DNA of 64,000 nucleotides, taken from positions 124,001 to 188,000 of the forward strand of contig CAVONB010000002.1 in assembly GCA_963697205.1 (NCBI GenBank), in the 5' to 3' direction. The number at the start of each line of letters is the position of its first letter. The stretch's first letter is position 1. This DNA comes from CAVONB01 sp963697205. GTDB taxonomy: Bacteria > Pseudomonadota > Alphaproteobacteria > Rhizobiales > Hyphomicrobiaceae. Below are positions 8,814 to 18,329 of this stretch, one piece after another. Under the pieces are notes generated by a model, which saw nothing but the letters and a program-made list of their open reading frames with translations, made no database searches and was not told where the DNA came from. The translations under genes were made by a program, and so were the position numbers.

Positions 8814-10220
8814 ATGAACCTCGACCAGATCTATGACGTCCTCGTCGTCGGTGGTGGCAACGCCGCCATCTGCGCCGCCATCACCGCCGCCGAGCACGGC
8901 GCCAAGGTGCTCGTCGTCGAAGCCGCACCCAAGCACCTGCGCGGGGGCAACAGCCGCCACACCCGCAATTTCCGCTCCATGCACACCGCGCCCGGCGACG
9001 TGCTGACCGAGACCTATCCCGAGGACGAGTATTTCGACGACCTCCTGCGCGTCACCAAGGGCCGCACCAACGAGGACCTCGCCCGCATGGCGATCCGCGC
9101 ATCGGAAGGCTGCCTGGCCTGGATGCGCAGCCACGGCGTGCGCTTTCAGCCCTCCCTGTCGGGCACGCTGTCGTTGTCGCGCACCAACGCCTTCTTCCTC
9201 GGAGGCGGCAAGGCGCTGCTCAACGCCTACTACCAGACCGCGACGCGGCTCGGCATCGACGTCCTCTACGACACCGCGGTCACCCACCTGGAGGTGAAAG
9301 ACGGCTTCTTCAGCCACGCCGAGCTGAAAATGGGCGCTACCACCCGCCGCGTCCGCGCCAAGTCCGTGGTGGCGGCGTCCGGCGGCTTCCAGGCCGACCT
9401 CGAATGGCTCGCGCGCGAATGGGGCCCCGCCGCCCACAACTTCCTGATCCGCGGCACGGCCTACAATCGCGGCGTCGTGCTGCGCGACCTGATCGACCAG
9501 GGCGCCGCCGTGATCGGCGACCCCACGCAATGCCACTGCGTCGCCATCGACGGCCGCGCCCCGAAATTCGACGGCGGCCTCGTCACGCGCCTGGACTGCG
9601 TGCCCTTCTCCATCGTCGTCAACAAGAACGCCCAGCGCTTCTACGACGAGGGCGAGGACGTCTGGCCGAAGCGATACGCAATATGGGGCCGCCTCGTCGC
9701 CAAGGAGCCCGACCAGATCGCCTTCTCGATCATCGACAAAAAGAGCGTCGAGAACTTCATGCCCTCGGTCTTCCCCCCCATCGTCGACGACACGCTCGAC
9801 GGCCTCGCCGCCAAGCTCGGCCTCGATGCCACCAGGCTCAAGACAACCGTCGAGACATTCAACGCCGCCTGCAAGGGCTACCGCGATGGCACCCCCTTCC
9901 AGCCGATGATCCTCGACGGCATGGCAACCGACGGCCTCGCGCCCGCCAAGACCAACTGGGCGCGCCCGCTCGACACCCCGCCCTTCGCCGCCTACCCCTT
10001 GCGCCCCGGCGTCACCTTCACCTACCTCAGCGTCGCCGTGAACGAGCGCGCGCGCGTCCGGATGGCGAGCGGCAGCTATGCCGCCAACGTGTGGGCCGCC
10101 GGCGAGTTGATGAGCGGCAACATTCTGGGCGAAGGCTATCTCGCCGGTTTCGGCATGACGCTCGGCACCGTGTTCGGCCGCATCGCAGGAGAGGAGGCGG
10201 CCCGCCATGTCCGCAACTGA
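8814..10220 (+). CDS. tcuA: FAD-dependent tricarballylate dehydrogenase TcuA
   Basis: Flavoprotein of the fumarate reductase/succinate dehydrogenase flavoprotein family that oxidises tricarballylate to cis-aconitate in the cytoplasm. The dinucleotide fold starts at YDVLVVGGGNAAICAAITAA, with the acidic strand end VLVVEAA. RGGNSRHTRNFR, typical of TcuA-like proteins, follows, and the FAD-binding C-terminus (ELMSGNILGEGYLAGFGMT) is intact. Start at ATG 8814 gives 468 residues and begins right before the Rossmann strand; a GTG 33 nt upstream adds a poorly conserved extension. The end overlaps tcuB by 14 bp, so electrons probably pass directly to TcuB and the quinone pool. Confidence 0.88.
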   Translation: MNLDQIYDVLVVGGGNAAICAAITAAEHGAKVLVVEAAPKHLRGGNSRHTRNFRSMHTAPGDVLTETYPEDEYFDDLLRVTKGRTNEDLARMAIRASEGCLAWMRSHGVRFQPSLSGTLSLSRTNAFFLGGGKALLNAYYQTATRLGIDVLYDTAVTHLEVKDGFFSHAELKMGATTRRVRAKSVVAASGGFQADLEWLAREWGPAAHNFLIRGTAYNRGVVLRDLIDQGAAVIGDPTQCHCVAIDGRAPKFDGGLVTRLDCVPFSIVVNKNAQRFYDEGEDVWPKRYAIWGRLVAKEPDQIAFSIIDKKSVENFMPSVFPPIVDDTLDGLAAKLGLDATRLKTTVETFNAACKGYRDGTPFQPMILDGMATDGLAPAKTNWARPLDTPPFAAYPLRPGVTFTYLSVAVNERARVRMASGSYAANVWAAGELMSGNILGEGYLAGFGMTLGTVFGRIAGEEAARHVRN

Positions 10221-11397
10221 CACCACGCCGCCCGCCCCAACCGGCGGACCAGCCGCCGGCATCGACCTGGCCGCCCTCGCCCGCACCGGTCAGCTGCCCG
10301 ACAGCGCCACCGCGCTTGCCGAGACCCGCCGCCAGCTCGAGATCTGCAACGCCTGCCGCTACTGCGAAAGCTATTGCGCGGTGTTCCCTGCCATGGCGCT
10401 GCGCCGCCAGTTCACCGATGGCGACCTCGCCTACCTCGCCAACCTCTGCCACAACTGCCGCGGCTGCTATTACGCCTGCCAGTACGTGCCGCCCCACGAA
10501 TTCGACCTGAACCTGCCGCGCGCGCTGGCCGAGGTGCGCCACAACAGCTGGGCCGACTACGCCTGGCCCGCCCCCTTCGCCCGCGCCTTCCGCCGCAACG
10601 GCGCCGTGCTCGCCATCGCCCTTGTCCTCGGCGTCGCCGCCATTCTCCTGCTCGCCGCCGTCACCACCGGCGACACCCGCCCCGGCGCCGGCTTCTACCG
10701 CGTCATCCCCCATGGCGCGATGGTCGCCGTGTTCGCACCCGCCTTCCTCCTCGCGCTGCTCGCCATGGCGATGTCGGTACGCAAGTTCTGGCGCGCGACC
10801 GCCGGCCCAACCGTCGACGGCCAATCCGTCCGCCAGGCGATCATCGACGTCGTGACGATGAAGAACCTCGCCGGCGGCCACGGCGACGGCTGCAACTACG
10901 AGGCCGAGGACGCCTTCACCTTGAAGCGGCGCGCGTATCATCAGGCGACGATGTGGGGCTTCCTGTTATGCTTCGCATCGACCTCCGTCGCCACGATCCA
11001 GCACTATGTCTTTGCCTCGCCCGCGCCCTACGGCCTGTGGAGCCTGCCCAAACTACTGGGGCTGCCCGGCGGCATCCTCCTGTGCATCGGCACCGCGGGC
11101 CTGCTCGCGCTCAAATCCCGCAGCGACACGAACCTCGACGCGCGCGCCCAGAACGGCCTCGACACAGGCTTCACGCTCATCCTGTTCCTGACAGGGCTGA
11201 CCGGGCTCCTGCTCTACGCCCTGCGCGGCACCGCCATGATGACGCCGATGCTCGCCCTGCACCTGGGCGCCGTGCTCGCGTTCTTCGTCACCCTGCCCTA
11301 CTCGAAGATGGTCCACGGCTTCTATCGCTTCGCCACCCTCGTGCGCGCCGCCCAGGAAGCCCGCACCCTGAAGACCGCCGGCGGTGGAGAAGGATAA
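10207..11397 (+). CDS. tcuB: TcuB, membrane-bound [4Fe-4S] electron transfer partner of TcuA
   Basis: Membrane protein of 396 residues of the TcuB/CitB family that reoxidises the TcuA flavin. The N-terminal part has two 4Fe-4S motifs, CNACRYCESYCAVFP and CHNCRGCYYACQYVPP (about residues 47-95). About six membrane segments follow from residue 125, with histidines in helices that could bind haem, as in the family. The ATG at 10207 overlaps tcuA and has GGAGAGGAGG upstream, which supports translational coupling. A tcuC-type MFS transporter is not found downstream; the TTT importer seems to replace it. Confidence 0.88.
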   Translation: MSATDTTPPAPTGGPAAGIDLAALARTGQLPDSATALAETRRQLEICNACRYCESYCAVFPAMALRRQFTDGDLAYLANLCHNCRGCYYACQYVPPHEFDLNLPRALAEVRHNSWADYAWPAPFARAFRRNGAVLAIALVLGVAAILLLAAVTTGDTRPGAGFYRVIPHGAMVAVFAPAFLLALLAMAMSVRKFWRATAGPTVDGQSVRQAIIDVVTMKNLAGGHGDGCNYEAEDAFTLKRRAYHQATMWGFLLCFASTSVATIQHYVFASPAPYGLWSLPKLLGLPGGILLCIGTAGLLALKSRSDTNLDARAQNGLDTGFTLILFLTGLTGLLLYALRGTAMMTPMLALHLGAVLAFFVTLPYSKMVHGFYRFATLVRAAQEARTLKTAGGGEG

Positions 11398-11864
11398 GCG
11401 GCGCGAAAGGCCCCCCGCTGCGCTGACGGCGATCAGCCAATCATGCCCAAGCGTGTCCCCCACCCCGCGAGCCGGACATTGCACGCATGCAGGATTGAAA
11501 TGGGGGTGACGCAGCGCAATCGCGACATAGCCGGCCGCGCGCAGTACGGCTTCAACCATCGAGAGTGACCCTGAGCGACCGTCGTGCCGATGTGCAACAC
11601 CGATGTGGCCAGGTCGTCGATGATCGACAGGCTTCCGGTATGTAGCGCAGCGAGCGACAGTAACGGCGGCGCCGACGCTACCTGTCGGCTTTAGCACCGA
11701 GACCGTTTCGGTTCCGGTTGTTGCGGTGGGCCAAGGGCCGACATGCCTCGCCACTCCCACTCCCAGGGCGTCGAGCTGCGGCCCCTCACAGGCGATCGAC
11801 GTAGTGACCACACGAAGCGAAAGCCGCTCATCCCTATCAGTAGGCGCAATGTTCAGCCGCGTTA
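11398..11864. other. 467-bp gap, left edge of the catabolic island
   Basis: No supportable gene. Short open frames on both strands lack family-like segments and Shine-Dalgarno sites. Base composition shifts here from the very GC-rich tcu region to a more mixed one. I found no tRNA, integrase or clear direct repeat marking a boundary. Confidence 0.5.
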
Positions 11865-13217
11865 TTACTCCGCGGCCGAAACTACGCCATCGGTGAAATA
11901 TGGGTTCGCAGGGCGCGGCAGCCCCATGTTGTCGCGCAGCGTACCGCCGGTGTACTCGGTGCGGAAGATGCCGCGCTTCTGCAACTCCGGGATCACGTAG
12001 TCGACGAAATTCGCCAGCCCATCCGGCTGGTAGCCGACGTGGATGTTCAAGCCGTCGCACGCCTTGCTGCGATACCAGTCCTCGATCTGATCGGCCACCA
12101 TGGCGCCGTCGCCCTTCATGACGACATGTCCGAACGAGGGCAGTATCCGCTTGTAGGTCTGGCGGATAGTCAGCCCTTCGCTGCGGGCCAGCTCCGCGAT
12201 CGCATAGCGCCGGCTCGATCCGCCGGCCGTTTCGCTCGACAGCTCGGGGAATGGCGCATCGATCGGATAACCTGAAAGATCCATGTCGATGTAGTGCGAC
12301 AGGTGCATCACGCCCACCTCTGGCGCAATCAATTCCTGAAGCTCCTCGAACTTCTCGTCTGCCTCCGCCGCAGTGCGCCCGACGTAAACGACGGCGCCCG
12401 GCATGATCTTCAAGGTGTTCGGTGAGCGTCCGTAGCGGATGGCCCTTGCCTTCATGTCGTTATAGAATGCGATGGCTTGGCGTTTTGACGGCGTCGCGGC
12501 GAACATACAGTCGGAATATGCCGCGGCCAGCTCACGGCCCGGCTCTGACTGGCCGGCCGAGAACAGCACTGGATAGCCTTGGGGTGAGCGCGCGGCGTTG
12601 AGCGGGCCCTTAACCTTGAAGTGCTTGCCGGCATGGTCGAGAGTGCGCACTTTCGAGATGTCGAGGTATTGGCCCGTTGATTTGTTCTCCGGGAAGGCGT
12701 CGTCCGCCCAGCTATCCCAGAGGCCTTTGCAGACCTCCACGAACTCGCGGGCACGCTCGTAGCGGTCGTAGCGGGCGAGATGCTCGTCCTTGCCGAAATT
12801 AAGTGAATCAAGCGCGTTTGAGCTTGTCACGATGTTCCAGCAGGCACGACCCTTGCTGATGTGATCGAGCGAAGCGAACTTGCGGGCGAGAAGGAACGGC
12901 TCCTCGTAGGTCGTGGTCGCCGTGGCGAGCAGTCCGATCTGGCTCGTACGCATAGCGATGGCGGAGAGCAAGGTCACCGGCTCGAAGACGGCTGGCTTGC
13001 TCGTCAGGCAGTTCGCCTCGAACAGTTTCGGCCAGTCCATCTGCTGCACGCCGTTGCCGTCGGAGATGAACACCATGTCGAACTTCCCGCGCTCGGCAGT
13101 GCGGGCCGTCTCGACATACTGCTCCAGATTCATGGCCGTATTCGTCCAGGCATCGGGGTGGCGCCAGCCGGCGGGATGATTGCCGACGGAATGCAGTCCG
13201 GTGATGAGATGCAGCAT
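11865..13217 (-). CDS. FMN-dependent luciferase-like monooxygenase, NtaA/SnaA/DszA family
   Basis: Flavin monooxygenase of 450 residues with the (beta/alpha)8 luciferase fold. Family hallmarks are the start GLHSVGNHPAGWRHPDA, AERGKFDMVFISDG, TYEEPFLLARKFASLDHIS, GRACWNIVTS and QGYPVLFSAGQSEPGRELAA. Known relatives cleave C-N or C-S bonds of nitrilotriacetate, pristinamycin and sulfonated substrates using reduced FMN from a separate reductase, which is not seen here. It lies at the 3' end of the minus-strand run that starts with the ring-opening amidohydrolase, 60 nt after the amidase. RutA (uracil monooxygenase) shares the superfamily but is shorter and starts differently. The substrate is unknown, probably a nitrogen compound from the same pathway. 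Confidence 0.8.
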   Translation of the reverse strand: MLHLITGLHSVGNHPAGWRHPDAWTNTAMNLEQYVETARTAERGKFDMVFISDGNGVQQMDWPKLFEANCLTSKPAVFEPVTLLSAIAMRTSQIGLLATATTTYEEPFLLARKFASLDHISKGRACWNIVTSSNALDSLNFGKDEHLARYDRYERAREFVEVCKGLWDSWADDAFPENKSTGQYLDISKVRTLDHAGKHFKVKGPLNAARSPQGYPVLFSAGQSEPGRELAAAYSDCMFAATPSKRQAIAFYNDMKARAIRYGRSPNTLKIMPGAVVYVGRTAAEADEKFEELQELIAPEVGVMHLSHYIDMDLSGYPIDAPFPELSSETAGGSSRRYAIAELARSEGLTIRQTYKRILPSFGHVVMKGDGAMVADQIEDWYRSKACDGLNIHVGYQPDGLANFVDYVIPELQKRGIFRTEYTGGTLRDNMGLPRPANPYFTDGVVSAAE

Positions 13218-13277
13218 GTCCAGTCCTCGAATTGACGTCGTCGATTTTTTTGATGCGCCGGAGCAGCGGCGATCCCG

Positions 13278-14754
13278 CTACATCTCGGCTTGAGCTTCGA
13301 TCATGCTTGCGACGCCGCGCGGTGTCGGTTTTCCCGCGGCAGCGCGCCGTACCGCCGCCAGATCCGGCCTTGCCAACGGGCGCGCCTGCTCGATCGCATG
13401 GCAGGCGCGCATGACCAGTGCGTCAGCGTAAAGCGGGCCCACGACCTGCATTCCGACAGGCAGGCCATCCGCGGTAAGACCGACCGGCACCGATGCTGCG
13501 GGCTGCTTCGTGAGGTTGAAGGCCGCGGTGAACGGCGTCATGTTGGGAATATGGCGATAGCGCGGGTCGTCGGATCCCGTTTCCTCCGCACCGATCGGCG
13601 GCGCGGCGAGCACAGGCGTCACGAGCAGATCATATCGCTTATGGAATCGGCGCATGGTTGCGCCGAGCCTCTCGCGCTTCTCGCGGGCAGCGAGATATTC
13701 GACAATGCCGATGGAAGCTCCCTTCTCGGCACTGGCTCTCAGAGCAGGCGTGATGCGTGACAGTTGCTCCTCGGTGAAGCCGAAGACGCGAAACGCGTTG
13801 GCCACGCCGGGAAGCATGATCGTCGCGAGCGTCTCGGAGGGATCATCGAAAAGGTGCTCGAGCAGCTCGACTTCGGCGCCGAGATCTGCCAGAAGCTTTG
13901 CGCCCGAGTCGACGATCCTGGCCACCTCCTGATCGACCTCGGCATAGCCGAGCGTCGGACTATATGCGATGCGCAGGCCACGCACGCCGCCGGCGATCGC
14001 CTTCACGTAGTCGGTGCCGTCCGGCGGCAATGCATAGGAGTTCGCGCGGATCGGGCTTCGTGATGGCGTTCATGCATAGGGCCGCATCGGCGACGGTTCG
14101 CGTCATCGGACCGATTACGGCGAGCGTGCCGAGATAGCTCGAAGGGTAGTCAGGTATACGCCCGAAGGTGCTCTTCAATCCGAAGGTCGACGTGGCGGAG
14201 GCCGGCGTACGCGCCGATCCGGCCGCATCGGAGCCGAGCGCGATCGTTCCCATGCCCGCCGCGAGCGAGGCGGAGGCGCCGCCGCTCGAGCCTCCGGGCG
14301 TCTTCTCGAGGTTCCAGGGATTGCGCGTTACGCCGCACATTTCCGACCGCGTCCAGAATGCAGCGCCGAACTCAGGAACGGTGGTCTTTCCGATCAACAC
14401 GGCGCCGGCGTCACGCATGCGCGCGACGCTGGGGCTGTCCTCGAGCCAGGGACCCCGTGCCGGAATGGCGTAGCAGGCCCTGCGGGTTGGCCAATCGCGC
14501 GTCACCGAGAGATCCTTGACCGTCGTCGGTATGCCGTCGAGATCGCTCAGCGGCGCCTCGTCGCGCCACCGTTGCTCGCTCTCGCGCGCGGCTTTCATGG
14601 CGCTCTCCGGGTCGAGCCAGCAGAAGGCATTGACGGCAGGGTTCAGGGCTTCGATCTGCGCCAGAACTGCGCTCAGGGCTTCGACGGGCGATGCCTTGCG
14701 TGATCGGAAGAGTGCCGACAACTCCGTCGCCGAGGCCAAGGCCAGTTCGTCCAT
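13278..14754 (-). CDS. Amidase-signature family hydrolase (one apparent frameshift)
   Basis: Cytoplasmic amidase with the Ser-cisSer-Lys triad: Lys in IPTTVKDLS, cis-Ser in TPGGSSGGASASLA, and nucleophilic Ser in GSDAAGSARTPA, a variant of the usual GSDxGGSxRxPA. The frame breaks near 14041: GCGAACTCCTATGC appears to carry one extra A, and removing it joins KPDPR to DSYALPPDGTD and gives 491 residues. ATG 14754 follows a GAGGAGA site. Candidates include AtzE/AtzF-like amidases of the cyanuric acid pathway, but the C-terminal domain of AtzF and an AtzG partner are absent, so only the family is certain. It is co-directional with the ABC importer genes 52 nt upstream. Confidence 0.8.
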
Positions 14755-14805
14755 GCTAAGTCTCCTCACGAGTGCGGAATGTCACTGGATCGTCTTGCAT
14801 CGTGG

Positions 14806-15651
14806 TTATGGTCGCCGATAGGCCCAGCCGGTCAGGCGGCGCTCGATGAGCGTGGATGCTAGATAAAGGCCGACGCCCATTAGCGACAAAATGCTGAGGC
14901 CGGCAAAGGCGAGCGGCACATCCATGTTGTTGGTCGCGACCACCATCACGTAGCCGATGCCGGAATTGGCGGCGATCGTCTCGGCGACGATCGCGCCGAT
15001 GAAGGAGCCGCTGATGGCGAGCTTCAGCGAGCCGAAGAACTGAGGCATCGCGCGCGGCAGCGACACCTTCCAAATGATGTCGAGCTTGCGGGCGCCGAGC
15101 GAGCGCATGACGTCGTCGAGTTCGGGTGATGCGGCCCCGATCGCGGTCGCGACTATCACCGTCACCGGAAAGAAGCAGATGATGATGGCTGTCATCACGG
15201 AGATGTGCGGGCCGACGCCGAACCAGACGACGAACAGTGGAATGAGCGACACGCTCGGGATCGTGTTGAACGCGACGAGCGCCGGATAGACCATGTCGTA
15301 AAGCGTTCTGAACGAGCCGATCAGGGTACCGAGCACCAGGCCGAGGCTGACACCGCAGAAGAAGCCGATCAGCGTCGCCTGCAAGGTCTGGAGCGCCATC
15401 GGGGCCAAAGCCTCGTAGCGGGCGAGCAGCACCGCGAGGAACTCGGATGGCGCCGGGAGGACATAGGGCGCAATCCCGGCCAACCAGACGATCGCTTCCC
15501 ACGTCAGCAACACGAAGACGGCGAAGCCTGCCGGCAGCATCCACGAGAGCGGCAGCGCCAACGCCGAGGCCTCGCGCACCGTACCGGCTGATCTCTCGGG
15601 CGCCGTAACCGCCGGCCAGACGGCGCGATCAGCATCTGCGTCTCCGCTCAC
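14806..15651 (-). CDS. ABC transporter permease, SsuC/TauC type
   Basis: Inner-membrane permease of 281 residues with about six helices. The EAA-type loop (MRSLGARKLDIIWKVSLPRA) that docks on the ATPase is intact, as is the family segment FNTIPSVSLIPLFVVWFGVG. A long polar N-terminus of about 35 residues precedes the first helix. It overlaps the ATPase gene by 4 bp. Together with the second permease at 17558 it forms an importer with two related permeases, so a heterodimeric channel is possible. Confidence 0.88.
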   Translation of the reverse strand: MSGDADADRAVWPAVTAPERSAGTVREASALALPLSWMLPAGFAVFVLLTWEAIVWLAGIAPYVLPAPSEFLAVLLARYEALAPMALQTLQATLIGFFCGVSLGLVLGTLIGSFRTLYDMVYPALVAFNTIPSVSLIPLFVVWFGVGPHISVMTAIIICFFPVTVIVATAIGAASPELDDVMRSLGARKLDIIWKVSLPRAMPQFFGSLKLAISGSFIGAIVAETIAANSGIGYVMVVATNNMDVPLAFAGLSILSLMGVGLYLASTLIERRLTGWAYRRP

Positions 15652-16475
15652 ACTTGTGCCCCGCTGGTACGTGCGTTGGAGATGTGGTCCCTGAGCGTCG
15701 ACAGCGCCGTCACGAAGGACGGCTCATAAGTACCGGCGAGCGTTCGCGGACGTGGCTCCTCTACGTTGTGGTGAACTAGGATGCGCCCTGGTCTGGAGCT
15801 CATGATGTAGATAGTGTCCGCCAAATAAAGGGCCTCGCGCAGGTCGTGCGTGACGAGCACGACCGTGAAACGGTTCTCCATCCAGAGCGATTGTAGGACG
15901 CCCCACAGTTCCTCGCGCGTGAACGCATCGAGAGCGCCGAACGGCTCGTCGAGGAGCAAGAGCGATGGCTCGTGCATCAGCGCGCGACAAAGCGAGGCAC
16001 GCTGCTGCATTCCGCCGGAGAGCTGCCAGGGAAGCTGCTGCTCGAACTCAGCGAGCCCAACCGTCTTCAGAAGGGCGCGCGCGCGTGCCGTGTAGGCAGC
16101 ACGCTCGCGCCTCAGCCGGGAGCGGTGGGGCTCTACGACCTCGACGGGGAGCATGATATTGCGGAGCGTCGATCGCCACGGGAGAAGGTTGGGATTCTGG
16201 AACGCCATTCCGACGATCTTGATCGGCCCCGTCACCTCCCTGTTCGCAACGATGACGTTGCCGGTCGTCGGCGGTATCAATCCGGCGATTAGCTTTAGCA
16301 ACGTCGACTTGCCACAGCCGCTCGGCCCGACAATGGCTGTGAACTCGCCCTTGCCAATGCGCAGGCTCGTCTCGGAGAGGGCCGCGGTCCTGCGGCGGCC
16401 CTCCCCGTACGTCAGCGTCACGCGTTCGATCTGCACGTGCGCTGTCGCGGGCTTGACGTTCTGTCGGGCTGACAT
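15648..16475 (-). CDS. ABC transporter ATPase, SsuB/TauB type
   Basis: Cytoplasmic ATPase of 275 residues for the nitrate/sulfonate/taurine-type importer. Walker A GPSGCGKST, Q-loop AFQNPNLLPW, signature LSGGMQQR, Walker B LLLLDEPFGALD and switch VTHDLREAL are intact. The start codon overlaps the stop of the binding-protein gene by one base (ATGA), and its own stop overlaps the permease, so the three genes are translationally coupled. Confidence 0.9.
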   Translation of the reverse strand: MSARQNVKPATAHVQIERVTLTYGEGRRRTAALSETSLRIGKGEFTAIVGPSGCGKSTLLKLIAGLIPPTTGNVIVANREVTGPIKIVGMAFQNPNLLPWRSTLRNIMLPVEVVEPHRSRLRRERAAYTARARALLKTVGLAEFEQQLPWQLSGGMQQRASLCRALMHEPSLLLLDEPFGALDAFTREELWGVLQSLWMENRFTVVLVTHDLREALYLADTIYIMSSRPGRILVHHNVEEPRPRTLAGTYEPSFVTALSTLRDHISNARTSGAQV

Positions 16476-17512
16476 CAGTTGGAACCGCCCACCGGAACCG
16501 CGCGATCGCTGGCCGGCGGAAGGAAGCTCATGTCGATCAGATCCTCGGGTGCTATCTCGCGTGGGAGTTTCTCGGCGGCCGCGACGATCTTGATCGAGCC
16601 GGCGATAGTCTCCTTGGAGTAGTAGCCGAGGCCATTCGCCTTCACGTCGGGCTGGCCGACCATGCGGTCCAGTCCGTACCTGAGGCGCTGCATCTCGATA
16701 TCCTTCTTGAGCAACGGATCGCGCTTCATCAGCGCTTCGATGGCGGCCGCGGGGTTCTTGAGGGCATCGACATGACCACGATTGATGGCGCGCACGACTT
16801 TGCGCACGATATCCGGCCTCTCCTTGATGAAGGCTTCGTTCGCCATGACGCCGATATTAATGATCGCGACGCCGTGATCGGAATAGCGGATGAAGATCAT
16901 ATCGCTATCCTTGATGCCGGCGCCCTTGAGGTTGAATAGCGCCGTGCCTTCGTTCGCCGTGACGGCGTCGACCTTGCCCTGCATGAGCATGGCCTCGCGG
17001 ATGTTGGGGGCCATGTGCTCCCATTTCACGTCTGACGCGGCCACGCCGGTGGCCGTGCTGAAGGCAGCGAACATTTTGTAAGCCGTGTCGCCTACCGGGG
17101 CGCCGATCGTGCGTCCTTTCAGGTCGCCGGGCTTGGTAATGCCGCGGCCGGCAAGCGTCACGACGGCGAGATCGGCCGGTGTGATGTTGTAGACCGCCTT
17201 TACGCGCTTATCGGGATTTTGCGTGTTGAAGCGAATGACCGAGGCGATGTCACCGATGCCGATCTGGTAGGCGCCGCTGGCGAGGCGGTTCACGACATTC
17301 GCAGAACCGTCTCCTGCCACGATCGCTGGATTGAGCCCTTCCTCGGCGAAATATCCCCGATCCGCTGCGAGAAAGACGGCGCCATGCATGCCGCCGAATT
17401 TCCAGTTGAGCGTGAACGGGAGCTTTTCCGCAGCCGCACCGGGCGCGGCGCTCGCAACGACGACGGCGAGGGCCGCCGATAGCGCTGCGCGGGGTAATCT
17501 CAATGCTCGCAT
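16475..17512 (-). CDS. NMT1/SsuA-type solute-binding protein
   Basis: Periplasmic binding protein of 345 residues. Signal peptide RALRLPRAALSAALAVVVAS is cleaved near GAAA. Family segments are FTLNWKFGGMHGAVFLAADR, YFAEEGLNPAIVAGDGSANVV and KGRTIGAPVGDTAYKMF. The fold serves thiamine precursors, sulfonates, nitrate and small heterocycles, and pyrimidine- or triazine-like ligands would fit. ATG 17512 is chosen because GGAGG lies 6 nt upstream; an earlier in-frame start would precede that site. It sits between two permease genes. Confidence 0.87.
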   Translation of the reverse strand: MRALRLPRAALSAALAVVVASAAPGAAAEKLPFTLNWKFGGMHGAVFLAADRGYFAEEGLNPAIVAGDGSANVVNRLASGAYQIGIGDIASVIRFNTQNPDKRVKAVYNITPADLAVVTLAGRGITKPGDLKGRTIGAPVGDTAYKMFAAFSTATGVAASDVKWEHMAPNIREAMLMQGKVDAVTANEGTALFNLKGAGIKDSDMIFIRYSDHGVAIINIGVMANEAFIKERPDIVRKVVRAINRGHVDALKNPAAAIEALMKRDPLLKKDIEMQRLRYGLDRMVGQPDVKANGLGYYSKETIAGSIKIVAAAEKLPREIAPEDLIDMSFLPPASDRAVPVGGSN

Positions 17513-17557
17513 GTAAACCTCCTGCTTTCCTGTCGGACAATCCAATGACGGGTGAAA

Positions 17558-18329
17558 CTAGACTGGGCTCTTCCGGTAGGCCCAGCCGACGAACTGGCGC
17601 TCGATCGCGAGCGCGGCGAGGTAGAGAGTGAGGCCCATGGCAGCCAGCGTCAGAAGCCCCGTCCAGACGAGTTCAACGTCGAAGTCCGAAGCAGCGCGAT
17701 TCATCGCGTACCCGAGCCCTCGATTGGCGGCGACGCTCTCGGCGAGGATCGTGCCCACGAAGGACAGCGTCACCGCTATGCGCATTGCGCCGAAGAAGTA
17801 GGGCATAGCCTGCGGGATCCCGATCTTGATCAGCGTGACCAGACGGCTCGCTCCGAGTGAGCGCATCACGTCGCGCAGATCGGGATCCATGCTGGCGATG
17901 CTGGTCGAGACGACGACGGCGATCGGGAAGATCACAATGATCGCGGACGTGATCACAGCGGGGACCGTGCCGATGCCGGACCACAGGACCAGCAAGGGAA
18001 CGAGCGCGGCCTTCGGAATGCTGTTGAGGCCGATGAGCGTTGGAAACACCGTGCGGTATAGTCGGGGCGACGCACCGAGTGCGACACCCAGACCGAACCC
18101 GATAGCAACGCCGATCGCGCAGCCGGTGAGAGTTCGTTGAAAGCGTCTGGATCGCGTTCGGCCAGATGTCTGGCCAACGCAGCACGTACATGGGCACGAT
18201 TTCGGTCGGCCGCGGAACGACGAACTTGGAAACACCAAATGCGATGCAAAGGCCTTCCCAGAGGACGAGAAGTCCGATCGCGAACACGAGCGGGCTGACA
18301 ACGCGGCGACGGATGCTCTCCGAGATCAT
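17558..18329 (-). CDS. Second SsuC/TauC-type permease (one apparent frameshift)
   Basis: Permease of 256 residues after correction. The frame breaks near 18141 in a run of three A (plus strand); removing one joins PNAIQTL to QRTLTGCAIGVAIGFGLG. Family segments GLNSIPKAALVPLLVLWSG and MRSLGASRLVTLIKIGIPQA (EAA loop) are intact. ATG 18329 has GGAGGG upstream and overlaps the ring-opening amidohydrolase stop by 4 bp, tying transporter and enzyme into one operon. Confidence 0.8.

Noticed and set aside
11053..12060. Minus-strand frame across tcuB and the following gap
   Set aside because: Most of it is antisense to tcuB or out of frame with the monooxygenase; the middle part (near 11500-11560) has no recognisable family and no start signal.
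11865..13217. RutA (pyrimidine monooxygenase) for the flavin monooxygenase
   Set aside because: Length (450) and the GLHSVGNHPAGWRHPDA start fit the NtaA/SnaA group, not the shorter RutA; no other rut gene set is present.
13278..14754. AtzF allophanate hydrolase
   Set aside because: Only the amidase-signature domain is present; the C-terminal AtzF/DUR1,2 domain is missing, and the motif GSDAAGSARTPA is generic.
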